The translations under genes and the position numbers were made by a program. A stretch of 64,000 nt of DNA from Nemophila menziesii (lineage: Eukaryota > Streptophyta > Magnoliopsida > Boraginales > Hydrophyllaceae), in NCBI GenBank assembly GCA_029959085.1, contig JARWIR010000001.1:14561730-14625729 (forward strand), in the 5' to 3' direction. The notes under the pieces were generated by a model. That model was not told where the DNA came from, did no database searches, and was given only the letters and a program-made list of their open reading frames with translations. Positions 49,574 through 61,591 of the stretch are shown here, piece after piece; positions within the stretch are counted from its first letter, which is position 1; the number at the start of each line of letters is the position of its first letter.

Positions 49574-51534
49574 ACTATCGGTTTTTAATTTAGTTAAACC
49601 CAATACCAAAATTTCATTATTAATACTGCATGGGTTAGGTTAGTGTGGTGGGTCGGTTCTGGGTCGGGTTCGGGTTAGAGTCTATAAAAAGAAACTTTCC
49701 GAAAATAGAAAGTTACTAAATATAGTAACCTTCTAAAAACAGTAAGTTGTTGAAATTACAGTAGTTTTTTTTATCTCCAACAGTTTACAAACACTACATT
49801 ACTATTACAAAAGTATAACACTGTTAAAATTACATAACATTGCAACCTCTATTGTGCAAAATAGAGAAATTGTACATCAGTGGGTACAAAGCCTTATGTG
49901 ATTCCAATACCAACTTCAAATCCATCTTATTTCCTGCAAATTTTTAACATAAATGAGAAGAAACAATTAAGTAGTTGGCCTCAGATCATGTTTCATCATT
50001 GGCATAACATTTTGCCTTTCTTCATCGGTCGTACAAAGTTAGGGACCACTTAGGGACATGGGACAAATTTTAACAAATAAACTGTAAAATTTAACAAATA
50101 CCAATATGTTTCCATCTCGACAACTACTTCCTCATACTAGTAATCATGGGAAGAAGAGGAGTTGCAAACATATATTATGTATATTACATGGGAGCCAAGG
50201 TAGTATAAATCTAACTTGTATGTAACAAAAAGATGATATTATACCCATCTCATTCATTATATACCCATCTTATTCAGTTTACTTCCACTACAAAAAACAT
50301 AACAAACATTCAGATACAAATTAAATGCAAATCTTATATAATTACGCATTTTTAGTACCTTGAGAAATTAGTGATCATAGCCAGGTAACGAATCAACCGT
50401 GATTGTTATATTCCTACAAACAACACTCACAAATCACTTGCAAGTTCTGTGGTTTGTAACTGTAAAAATCAATATAAAAAATTGTTAACACATTAATTAC
50501 ATAATTACAGATACAAGTAGAAGTAGAGGCTCGCATCAATCAGATTTAAACCCTACCCTAAAACACGACCTGGGCCACAAATCCCACATGTTTATATTTT
50601 TTTTAAGTTTGCTTCTTATTCCTTTAATTTGAAACATATTATTAGAATTAACCTTTTCTTGTTAAATAAATTTTACAACAGGATAGTGTAAGATTATTAT
50701 GCAAGAATATTAGGATAAGTGTTATAATTGAAGGAAAAAAGTGATAAGAAATTAGAAACAGCCTTGGTAAGCTACATATTAATTCCTTGGTAATAAATGA
50801 GAAAGTAAGTTTCACATATTGTTCTCTTCACCAAACCAGCCTTATAAAACATATCCCAATTGAATAATTCACTCCACGTCATCCAAATGCAAGGCCATAA
50901 ATCAGACGGTTTAATAAGGTAATTTTAATTATTGAAAAATAAAAAGTAAAGCTTTAATTTCTTAGATCTAAAGACGCAATTGATAAATCTGATAAGAAAT
51001 AGGATTTGTATAAAAAATTACCTGAAATGGATATGAATAATTGAATATCAACGAACATAAATCGGCTTTGGGTACCCATATGAATAAGAATCCATTGGAT
51101 TTACACATACAATTAGGGCTCATCAAATGAAACACAAAACACAAGATATTAAACACCCATTAATTTTCTAAGAAACGAGAGAGATAGAGAGACGAAAAGA
51201 TAGAGAGGTGGTGTGAGATTTGAGGTGTGGAGAGGCCAGACAAAACTCAAAAGGCAAGTAATGGGGTCAAATAACCTTTCAGATATCGAAGGAGTAAGAG
51301 TACTCTGTATTCTTCCTTTTGAACATATATGATATATATATATAAAAAAGAAAAATGCGGATCGGGTTAGGGTACTCGCGGTTTGTGCTGGACCAAACCC
51401 ATGGTCCGTCCCAAACCCAAAAAAACACTTTTAGACCTTATAGGCTCAACAGTGGGCGGGTGCGGAGTTTTTTGGGTCGGGTGGGGTCGGGTGACGCGGG
51501 TTTGCGGATTTTAGGTTTCATTTGAGCAGCCCTA
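49574..51534. mobile_element. hAT-like non-autonomous element Y
   Basis: The right end TGAGCAGCCCTA matches the right end of the hAT element at 37533-41638 (TGTGCAGCCCTA). The preceding zone also matches it: a TATATATATATAAAAAAGAAAAA stretch followed by GCGGTTTG and CCAAACCC words. The left subterminal zone is at about 49640-49680 (GGGTCGG repeated). It is probably an internally deleted relative. The left end and target duplication are not resolved. Confidence 0.65.
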
Positions 51535-51746
51535 GTGTTGGTTATAACATTATAGGTTTCTTCTGGAGGTGATTTTGAAAAGTTTGGGAAGGTTTGTTCT
51601 CTCATATTTACGATACATAAGGAGATTAATGTGGAGGAGCTTATAATCCTAGGTGTGAATAGACCTTAGGGTGGTGGACTAAGACTACGGGAGGTGAACA
51701 CCCTAAAATTTCTTAATTGTCTTCTCTCCCTTATTTCTTTACTTTT

Positions 51747-53260
51747 TGATGTCTTCCTATTTGTGATAAATTAATCTATACTTGAGAAATCATTTTAGGG
51801 TTATTTAGTTATTAATTTCGGGATTTTTTCCTATTTATTTACACTTCACACTTTCTTGTCTAGTTTTAGGTGTTTTATGATTTTATGAGTTTTTGCGCAT
51901 AATTGTGTGTTATTTGTGTAGCACTTAGATATATGGAAGCTATTAAACCTATGGAAACTAATTTGAAAAGGAAAATTAAAGGAAAACCCTAGTCAAAGTA
52001 AAAAAATAAAAGTTTGGATATATGTGGACTTTAAAGAAGTTGCCAAAACTGCACATACGTCCACTAATTTATTTACTGTAGAAAAACGGTCTGGAATTAA
52101 GGATATTTTTTTATATGAGCAGCTAGATTTTTTCAACGCGGTAGTTTCCATATAAAGAACGTCAAAATCGGATAAGTAACGAAGGAGATATGACCAAAAC
52201 AAAATCTTTTAAGGTTTATCCCTTCCGACAAGTTAGAAATACGAATTTTGGTAATATCTGGACTCCTTAACTTGGGGATTACTCGTAATTTCGACCAAAT
52301 ACCTATATATACTCATTCCTACCCTAGATAACTCATCCTGGGCCAGCCTTTAAACCAAGAGGAAACTTACATCAAGAGAAGAGAATATCTAATGGAGTTG
52401 GACAACAAATTATGCCTTCCCAATCCTTCAAATTTGTAATTGTTTTCTTTTCTTTCTTTAGTATGAACTAATTCTATTTTAGCTTGAGATTAGCATATGG
52501 GTATGAACCCTAGACTTGTTTTATATCTATTTTAATTTGGGATGTTCAATTATAATTGAAGTTAGTGTTTTATTCTCTGTTTTTATGTGTTTTGATTTAT
52601 TGACTGTAGTTCTTGCGGTGTGCAACATATAGGATTACCTTAATTGTAGTTCGATGGTCACCCAGAAGGGGTGTCTAATTATTGAAACACCACATAAACG
52701 TCTAGTGTGTGGTAGTGATCCGGAAGGACTTGCCTAACTAGATAGTCATTGGGGTTTTAAATTAACCACCGATCATTGCGCAGGGTTCCCTTTCCCAAGT
52801 CCCCTGGTAATTGTTAGGTTGCCACCTAAGTCCATCCGGAAGGGGGTTAGGAGGAATATAGTATTGTGGGTATTGCATATCACACAATTCTTCTTACATA
52901 AATAGGTTATAACAAGGTTAGTGGGGATTACTTGCTAGATCTCGAGCTAAACTCTCATACTACTTTCTTTCTGTTTATTTGTATTCTGACTTTATTTTAT
53001 TTAGTTAATTGTTTAGAGTTTTAAAAACCAAACAAATATTTTAGAGTCTTTTCAATCCTGCGTATTATTCTTCTAACTTTCTTATTTGTATTTTATATTG
53101 CATAAGTTCTTCCTAACTTTCGTAGTCTCTGAGGAACGAATTCTACTTACCATTACAACTTGCGTACGATCTGTGATACTTGCAGTGAGTAACGTGCTTG
53201 GTTAGGGTGATTAGTTGCATCTTTATTTATCATTATTTTATTATGCCCTACCCGACACCA
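51747..53260 (+). mobile_element. Gypsy-like solo LTR, copy D
   Basis: Begins TGATGTCTTCC and ends CGACACCA. The length of 1514 bp is almost the same as copy C. The flanks CTTTT and CTTGT match in 4 of 5 positions and may be the worn target duplication. It has a CTGAGGAACGAATTCT word near the 3' end. No internal region, so solo. Confidence 0.88.
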
Positions 53261-54277
53261 CTTGTCTGCATGCCAATTATTTGTTTTATTGCTTCTACTT
53301 GTAGTTTATCTTTAGGCATTGATTCTTTCATACTTAGTACTTGTTAAATTATCTCTTTAATATTTAGCTAGTATTCTTTCACTAAGTAAATATACTATGT
53401 AAGTGATTGGGTATTTTCACTCACATATCACATCTCTTATGTACCTCAGCTAATCTATCTAGAGTATTTAAAGAGTGAATTTTAAGATAGAGATAAAGAA
53501 GCTTATGTGTTAGGTTAATTTTCCTTTTGTATTGTTCCTATTTACCCACCTCTAGGCCTGTTTATTGAGTTTCAATAACTATTTTACCACCGCTTTACAC
53601 TTTCTGAAACCATAATCAGGTCATTAGATTTCAATTTTGTAAATGGTTGTTCAGTCGTTAACCATAATCAAACTATGACTTTTTAAATATGTAAAAAATT
53701 CCTAAAACAAGATTAAAATCTCCAAATTATATATAAAATTGTGTTGGTCTTTGACTCAATTTAGTAGATATAATTTATTTATTTATATATAATTTTGGAA
53801 TTTGAATACAGTTCTTGTCTTAATTATTATAAAATATAAAAATATAAATGATGATAGACAGTTATTCGGTTATTTTGTTTTATTTATATCTAAAACCATA
53901 ACCCAACAATTCTAACAATTACTTACACTTTTCAAAACGATAACATAATGGTTTTAACGATGGTTATATAATCTGTTCGGTTACATATTGATTTCAGTTT
54001 TAATTTGTATCCATCCCATTCCTAAAGTAGATGGACATTTATTATTAATGTCTTGTGCTCGTGTAAGTATGAAATATTAAACATGTGGTGCAAGTTTGTA
54101 TGGTTGTGTCGTTCGATGGATCGATACAACTAGAGACATGTCCTTCAAAAGATAGAGGTCCCTACAAATGTTACTAACTGCGACATGGAAAATTTAAATT
54201 TACAAAGACTCAATACATGGATTTTAAATTTATCTTCCGTATTCATAATCCGAAATGCTACTAAAAAAAGGATCATG
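53261..54277. other. No gene recognised
   Basis: AT-rich, no domain found. Confidence 0.4.
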
Positions 54278-55546
54278 AGGCTAAGTTCAACAGTTTTCCG
54301 ATTATTTAGCTACAATTGGGAATCAAAGCTCTACCCTATTTCAAATTTTAACTGTCTAAAACAGTTTTGCTCCAACATCTTCCCAATTTCAGCTTCCCAA
54401 CTAAAAGATATATTCTAATTTTATTCTAAAAAAAATTTAAATAATTTTTTTTTTGCTCAAAATAAATTTACTATTTTTTACTATAAATTTTTAAAAAATT
54501 AGATGTGTTTAGTTTTTATAAAAGATTTAAAATATTTATTTATTGAATAGGGTAGCTAGCTTTTTGTTAGCTACATGTAGCTAAAGTTTAAAAAAAAATT
54601 GGGAACCCAATAACAAGGAATCTATTGGAGCTCAATTTTATCAGGCTAAATCCAACAGCTACCCAGTTGCATAGCCAGAATTGGGAGTCAAATAGGGATT
54701 TTCTTTCAAATAGCAACCTTTAATTTAGTTTTGCTCCAGCAGCTTCCCAATTTTGTCCTCCCAATTTTATTTTGAATTTATTTCAATAATATTTTTATTT
54801 TAACTAATTCATAAAATTTTATGTATATATTTCATTTTTTAATTTTTATTATTAGAAATTAATAAAAAAGTATTTAATATTTTTTTTATTAAATATTACT
54901 TTATTCAGAATAATTAAATAGAGTTTTTATTTATTATAATTATTTTTTGATATTTATATTTTTAGCAATATATCATTAAATTTTTAAGATAGGTAAAAAT
55001 AAATTTCTTTTTTAAACCTTTAAGAACCTTTTACATCTATTTAAATCTTTTATTTTTTTATTTTTCATAATTTTTTTAATCTATATACCTATTTTTTAAT
55101 TACAATTAAAATATTTGAAAGAACCTAATGTAATAACCTTAAATATATAATATATTATATTTATTATTTTTGAATAATTATAAGTTTACATAATAATTTT
55201 TTTACTAAAAAACAATTCATTATTTTACTATAAATTTTAAAGTTTAAATATATTTATTTTTCTTAAAATTATTACATAATTTTTATATAATTAAAAGATT
55301 AAATATATATTTATAGCAATTGGGTAGCTAACATTTTTGTTAGCTAGATGTGGCTAAGAAATTGAAGAAATTGGGTACCCAATAATAGGGAACCCAATTA
55401 TTGGGAGCCTATTGGAGCATGAATATTTGATAGTCAAACCCCAATTCTAGCTTTTAGCTAGAATTGGGTTCCCATTGGACTTAGCCTCATATTCCACCCC
55501 CAATTGTTGCTTTTAGCTACAATTGGGCACCCATTGGAGTTAGCCT
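54278..55546. mobile_element. TIR element, outer copy of a nested pair
   Basis: Left end AGGCTAAGTTCAACAG, right end CCATTGGAGTTAGCCT; the inner border words CAATTGGG and TTAGCTAC repeat in both orientations. No coding sequence. No clear target duplication. Superfamily not assigned. Confidence 0.6.
54643..55487. mobile_element. TIR element, inner copy of a nested pair
   Basis: Left end AGGCTAAATCCAACAGCTAC, right end CCCATTGGACTTAGCCT, the same termini as the outer copy. The right part holds short palindromes of the type CAATTCTAGC-TTTTA-GCTAGAATTG. The interior is extremely AT-rich. Confidence 0.6.
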
Positions 55547-55635
55547 AAGCCCCTCAAGTTTGGGTAGAATATGTAGCTCTTTGACAATTTCTTCGGGCCC
55601 CTTTCTGCGTAACTTTTGGTCATAATACCATTATT

Positions 55636-55637
<2 letters not shown>

Positions 55638-55727
<90 letters not shown>

Positions 55728-55733
55728 GTGTGT
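55638..55733. repeat. Compound (TA)n(TG)n microsatellite
   Basis: About 24 TA units followed by about 23 TG units with one C interruption. Confidence 0.98.
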
Positions 55734-55932
55734 ATGGACAATAGGCTCGTATGAACCTTTACATGCTTTGGGAATACTCGAATAAAAATATGTTATTGAG
55801 GTCAAAAGCAAAAGTTGGGGTACAATGCTTCGTTTTCTGCCCCCAAGAAAAAGCTACCTGGAAGTGAATTCATTTTTTCAAAATTGTATTTGCAATTAAC
55901 AAGGGTCATTTTATTCAAAAGAAAGCGTAGGT

Positions 55933-57612
55933 TGATGTCTCGTCTTTTGTTATAAATTAATATAGCACTGAGACATCATTTGATAGGGTTTTGTGCATAA
56001 ATTAGGGGTTTATCTCTTATAATTGTTATATTTTGATTTAATGGTATAATCTTGGATATATACATATTTTGAGCATTTTTTAGGTAATTCCTGAGTTAAG
56101 TGTGAATCTTTTAGGTACATGGATTATATTAGAACCCAAGATAAATTTAACAGGTCAAAAAGTGAAAAAGGAACCCCCGTCAAGTCACAAAAGAAGCCAA
56201 GAAGTCCAGTTAAAACTCACCAAGACATCTCGGCAGAATACTTTTGTCGACTTGCAAAAATCATATCAAATATTTGGTAGTGAATTAACTGATTAAATTC
56301 ACATACAAATTATATATTTGGAGTCTATAGAATGTGGTTAAAAGGGCATGTAATTACAAGTTGTGACATGAAATTTGTGTCAGTTATACTTATGAGACCC
56401 AAAATTTTCCAGATTTAGAAAAGTCCAATGGATCACTTAAGACTCGTTTAAATTGGCCCCGTATGAGTTAAAATGTTTTCTGGAGCTTATATATACTTAT
56501 TTTGACTAGACAAACATGTCACTTATCATAATTTGAAGCTAGAAACTTGAAGAGAAAGACAAGGAGCAAGGAGCTATTCTACAACACCTTATTTCCTACT
56601 TTTGTCAACATTATTATTTATTCGTGTAATTTTCCTTTATTTTCAATTTTGTCTTTAATTACAAATCTTTTAGCTTTTGTTTTCTTTTATTTTAGGATGA
56701 AATAATTTCTTAGTAGCTTGAGATACTCTATATTATGAACCCTAATATTTTATTTGTATGAATTTGAGATTTACAATTTAAACAGTATAGGCGTTGTTAT
56801 TGTTGTAATTATGCTTCCATTTATTTCTATTTCTTATATGGTGGCCACACATGTATAGGGTTAATTAGCTATTAGTTTACACCCGAAAGAGGGATTTAGT
56901 AGTTGAACTGGCATATTTATGCCTTCTGGAGCTGAAGTCTCGGAAGAGCTAAACTAATTAGGCAATCACGTGAAGGTAGAATAGTCTTAATCGTTTGTTA
57001 ATATTGTAGGTTCATTCGAAAGAATCTCCTAGTTTTGAATAACAACCCCTACTTACTCGGAAGAGACTTAGATTGTAAAGAGTAATGTTATATATCACCC
57101 CTTCACCCCTTATGTGGAGCCTATGTGGAGATTTTAAAAACCAATCATGACGTTTCTCTTTCTTAAATGACTTTTTTTTTCTCTCTTTTATTTAATGCCA
57201 CATAGGCTCCACATAAGGGGTGAAGGGGTGATATATAGCATTACTCGGTTGTAAAACGGAATCCTGATTAAAAACAACTACCTATTTTTTCCTTAGAATT
57301 ACAAGTAAGTCCCTATCTATACTAGGGGTGAATAAGAGTTCTCGAATTACATTTCTCTTTCTCCCTTCACAACCTTAGTTTATTTTGCTTAGTTAATCTA
57401 GTTTTAATTCTTAATTCTTAGCCTATTAGTAATCTTTAAACAAAAACTAAATAAAAATATTTTCTTTATTCTTTTTTATCAATAATGAACTACTAATTCT
57501 AAACTAGAGTTTTCGATTAATTCGTAAATCTTTAAAAAAACAATAATTTACTTACTTTTTATATTACTTGGCGACCCATATATTTACGGATCACAATTCC
57601 TTTAGTGTTGAT
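55933..57612 (+). mobile_element. Gypsy-like LTR, copy E, 3' end lost
   Basis: Begins TGATGTCTCG with GAGACATCATTTGATAGGG following, as in the other copies. Homology runs to TTTAGTGTTGAT, where copies A and B go on with TTTTATCA; here the sequence switches to LINE finger coding. Subtracting the nested 167-bp MITE and its duplication gives about 1.5 kb. Confidence 0.8.
57080..57246. mobile_element. Mutator-type MITE, 167 bp, inside LTR E
   Basis: Same family as 36955-37120 but in the opposite orientation; TIR GAGTAATGTTATATATCACC. Flanks GATTGTAAA (57071-57079) and GGTTGTAAA (57247-57255) match in 8 of 9 positions. Confidence 0.92.
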
Positions 57613-57935
57613 CCACATTGCCCTTTTTGTCTTTCAGAAAAACAAATTGTCACACAACTTTTCCTATCATGTCCATTTAGCGAGAGTTACTGGAATCAGT
57701 TCTCTAGATCCCCATCCAGTCTAAGAATTTCATTTCGTCGTCGGAAGATTAGTTCTTTAAATTTATGAAGGTAGTGTTAATAGTAGTTGGACAAAAATAT
57801 ATGAAAATTTTCATTCTCATGTCCTATTGGATTTTACTTGGCTTACGAGTAATTTTTTTTTTGTCAACTTCTATTTTTTCAACCATTACGAGTAAATTCG
57901 AGAAAGGGGGCCAGCCCCTAAATATTATGATCCCA
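57603..57935 (+). pseudogene. LINE ORF2 zf-RVT fragment
   Basis: Frame 57568-57768 contains DPHCPFCLSEKQIVTQLFLS followed by CPFSESYW, the CX2C...HLF..C finger of plant LINE ORF2 with Gln in place of His. Just downstream, frames end in an SRKGASP-like stretch. It is directly fused to the worn end of LTR E. Confidence 0.7.
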
Positions 57936-58860
57936 AAAATGTATAAATCTTATCTATATATATTATTATTGCTTATCTTTTTCAGTTTTAATATGAAATA
58001 ATTTAAACGAAAGTATTATTATTTTCGTAGTTCACTTGGGCAATTGGGGTACTACATCTAGCTTCGGTGGCTAGTCTATTTGAAGTACATAATTTATCTC
58101 CAACCACAAGCATGCGACATTGATATCTCCAGAAACTCATAATCCAACACCATATTTGACAAAGACCTTAGACTCTTAGAGGCTTAGGCGTGCGTAGAAA
58201 GATTTAATAATTGGCTCTTTTGGGGGCACTAACTAATATAGAACTATTCACATTCATGGCTATATTTTGTCCTATTATGGGCTATATCCCACTACTCGAC
58301 TTCAATCAATTTATTTTTCTGTTTAAAGTTTAAGTTATTATATTGTGTATGCGGATGTCCAATTCTAGCACAAAATTAAAATTCAAAGTTAAAATTGGAA
58401 AAATTATCTTCAAAACTTGGAGTTCTTTGGTCACATTTAACTAACCCCATCCATTGACCAAAAAAAAAAAAAAAAACTAACCCCATCCAAGTTTGCTATA
58501 TTTTATTCTTTTTTTTTAATTCTAATATGGTGTATATATATTATCTATATTTAATTTTTTGATATAATAAATTATTGTAATATTAATTTATGTATATAAA
58601 TATTATTTATTAGTTAAAATGATTTTTTTCAAAAAAAAATTATACCATCAAATATTATTAAAAAGTTTTTATATACTTAATCTTGTTTGATTATTTTATT
58701 AAGAATCATAATTTAAATATAATTTTTTGAATTTTAAATATTTTTATTACAAATTTCAAAAGGGTCATTAACCAAAAAAAACAATCCAATATTACAGTTG
58801 ACTTAAGATATCATTTGAAAATATTTGGACCAAATTTACTAAACTACTTGACATTGTATA
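57936..58860. other. No gene recognised
   Basis: AT-rich spacer up to the MULE. Nothing recognisable. Confidence 0.4.
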
Positions 58861-58869
58861 GGCTTTATT

Positions 58870-59160
58870 GAGTTTTTTCACAAAAATATTAAAATCCAAA
58901 AATAATTACAAAACTAAACCATGTCAAAAAATATTTACACTTATATACCAATTCGAATACCTACTATCTGAAATGAAATCATTTAGGTAACCCAGTTACC
59001 GAAATGGTCTCATTTCGGATACTGGGTATCCGAAATGGTTTTCTTCCATAATATGCTCGATCTTCGTTTCAGATTGTCCACGTCGGCGATCCTCGTCAAA
59101 ATCATACGCCCACCTACCAAATTTTATCTCTAAATTACCCTCTTTTCTTTCCTATAAATA
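58870..59160. repeat. MULE left terminal inverted repeat
   Basis: Pairs with 62972-63154. It contains the short palindrome ATTTCGGATAC-TGG-GTATCCGAAAT at 59012-59036 and diverged copies of it, and ends at a TATA box. Confidence 0.85.
59153..59160 (+). promoter_or_regulatory. TATA box for the MULE transposase gene
   Basis: TATAAATA at the inner edge of the left TIR, followed by a CT-rich leader and a GT-AG leader intron (59286-59438) that ends six bases before the ATG at 59444. Confidence 0.6.
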
Positions 59161-59749
59161 ACACCACCAAAATCACTCAATCTCACACCACTCTTCTCTT
59201 CATCTCTTTACTTATTCTAAATAAATCTATCCTCTCTTATAATTATTTCTAATTTTTACTTCAACCTCGGTTAACTTCCTATTAAGTAAGTTTTGTTTTT
59301 GTAATTTATTTTATTGCTAATTATATTAATAATATTAGATATATATATATATATAAAATAATATATTATTACATTCGTTGATAAGTTATTGTTATTATAT
59401 TTTTAATAAATGATAATATTTTGTTGTTAACTGTTTAGGTCATATGGCATTATACTTCCAGTGTTATTCGGTGGTAGTAGTTACCGCCAAGCAAATGGTG
59501 GTATTTGTTGGTGGAAACGATATCTTTGTCCTAATTGAAGAAAATACATCAATAATCCAGCTGAAAAGAAGCATATGTCAAGTTTGTGGGTATGATGTTC
59601 AAAAGGTTGATGTCCAGATCCAGTGGAGGATGTCAGTAAATTGTGATCCTCCAATGTACGATTTTTTCCCCGTAAACGAGTCCTCGATTATTCAATTCAT
59701 ATTTAATCGACAACGGGACTCGATAAGTGGATATATCGAGTTGTACGTA

Positions 59750-60005
59750 CTCCCTCTGTTTCAAAATGTTTGTCCACTTTACTTTTCACACGAATTAAGA
59801 AAATTAATAATTACAATCCCTATTACAAAATTACCCTTCATAAAGTGTCTTGATATCTTAAATGTGTATTGGAAATATAAATTTTAATTTCTTAATAGGG
59901 GTAGTAATGGAAAAAATTGGGGAAAAAGTGTCTTGAAATACTAAGTGGACGAACATTTTGAAACACCAATTTTAGTAAGTGGACAAAATTTTGAAGCGGA
60001 GGGAG
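59750..60005. mobile_element. Stowaway-like MITE inside the MULE transposase
   Basis: Ends CTCCCTCTGTTTCAAAATG and CAAAATTTTGAAGCGGAGGG, TA on each side (59748-59749 and 60006-60007). Taking it out would leave the transposase frame continuous across the site (Val-Asp), so it inserted into coding DNA. Confidence 0.92.
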
Positions 60006-61151
60006 TAGATTTTATTTCTTTACCAGAGGTTGTTGACACAAAAAGGGTCATCCGTGGATCGCATGTTGTAGAAGCTACTCCAACATCTGCTGAAGAATTA
60101 TTTTAATTAGATCCAAACACTATAAATGAAATTATATAATATATAATCCCGATGAGGATAGGTTGTCCAGTGATGAGGAATATAATCCCGATGAGGATAA
60201 GATGTCCGACGATTGGGGAATATTCGGCTCCCGACAGTGAAGGGTCGTCAATCGATCAGGAGGCCCCACTATCTACCATGGAGCCTCCTCATCCTGAATT
60301 TATAGATGTTTCTTGGGCTGATCATAAAGTCTGCAGTGATTGGACAAACTGTTATAATGATTCAGTAGGAGAGGCGGGTGATATTAGTAACTGGATAACA
60401 TTTTACTCGAAAGAGGCATTTACGGAGGCAATCAAAACATGGCACGTAGCCAGATACTGCCAATTCATGGTGAAAAGGACTGGTGCTAATCATGTTTCCC
60501 TTGTATGTAAAATGAAAGATACGGGTTGTCAATGGCGATGTTGATGTTCGTTACGGAAAGGTACGATGATGTGTGTTGTATCAAAATTAAACGACCCTCA
60601 CTCATGTCGTTACGAAGTGGTGCTAAGGATCATCATAACATCACATCTGAGTTTGTGACTGAAAAGCTGCACCACTTGGTGAGAGCTGGTTTAAAGTTAC
60701 CCATCTCAGTTATAATGGCTAGCATCTCCCAACAATTCAAATACAGAATATCGTATTCGAAGGCGTGGCGAGCGAAACAGGAAGTCTTAGAGAAACTGTT
60801 TGGAACCCATGAGGAAGCGTTTACAAGACACCCAAGACTCTTCGACGAGATCGTGCGCTCAAACCCTGGAAGTGTTGTACGATTCAGTCATCGCTTCGTC
60901 AATGATTTCACCAACACTGTACCATTCAAAATTGTCTTTTGGGCATTCAGAGCTGCTATAGAAGGTTTTTGATTTTGTATCCCATTGCTGAGTATTGATG
61001 GTAATCATTTGTACGGCAAATACAATGGTAAATTACTCGTTAGTGTCGCATATGATGTTTTGAATCGACTCTATCCTTTATGATTTGCCATAATCGATAG
61101 CGAGACGACCAAGTCGGGAGTTTTTTCTATAGGTGTTTGAGAGAACTAATA

Positions 61152-61301
61152 ACGCACACAAAATCGATGTTTAGCAGTCGGCACTTCTGTTTTCACAGCA
61201 TTTATAATGCTTGGGTGACGATCATGTCTGATCGTCACCCAAGCATTATAAATGCTGTGAAAACAGAAGTGCCGACTGCTAAACATCGATTTTGTGTGCG
61301 T
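61152..61301. repeat. Perfect 73-bp inverted duplication with 4-bp loop
   Basis: Arm 61152-61224 and arm 61229-61301 are exact reverse complements over all 73 bases; the loop is TGTC at 61225-61228. The right arm is sense transposase coding (DRHPSIINAVKTEVP region). The left arm is its inverted copy and has replaced the transposase bases normally expected there. Confidence 0.97.
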
Positions 61302-61591
61302 CATATTGCAAGTAATTTCAATGAAAAATTTAAAAATTCCACGATGAAGGACTTCTTATACACAATGGCGAGTCACAGTTTCAAGTGGAAATTCTTAGAA
61401 GAGTATGATCATTTTTGTAAAATTGGAAGCTACAAAAGGTAGATCGAGACTATCCCCCTCGAACAATGGGCGCTCGTGCACGATGGAGGTTACCAATATG
61501 GTGTTCTGTCCACAAATTTGGCAGAAATTTTCAACAACGTGATGAAAGGATCTAGAGGGTTTCCAATGATTGCAATCATATTGCTAACATT

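Noticed and set aside
48692..51534. One single large hAT element
   Set aside because: There are two right-end-like termini (ACCCAACCCTA at 49573 and GAGCAGCCCTA at 51534) and no flanking 8-bp repeat, so two elements fit better.
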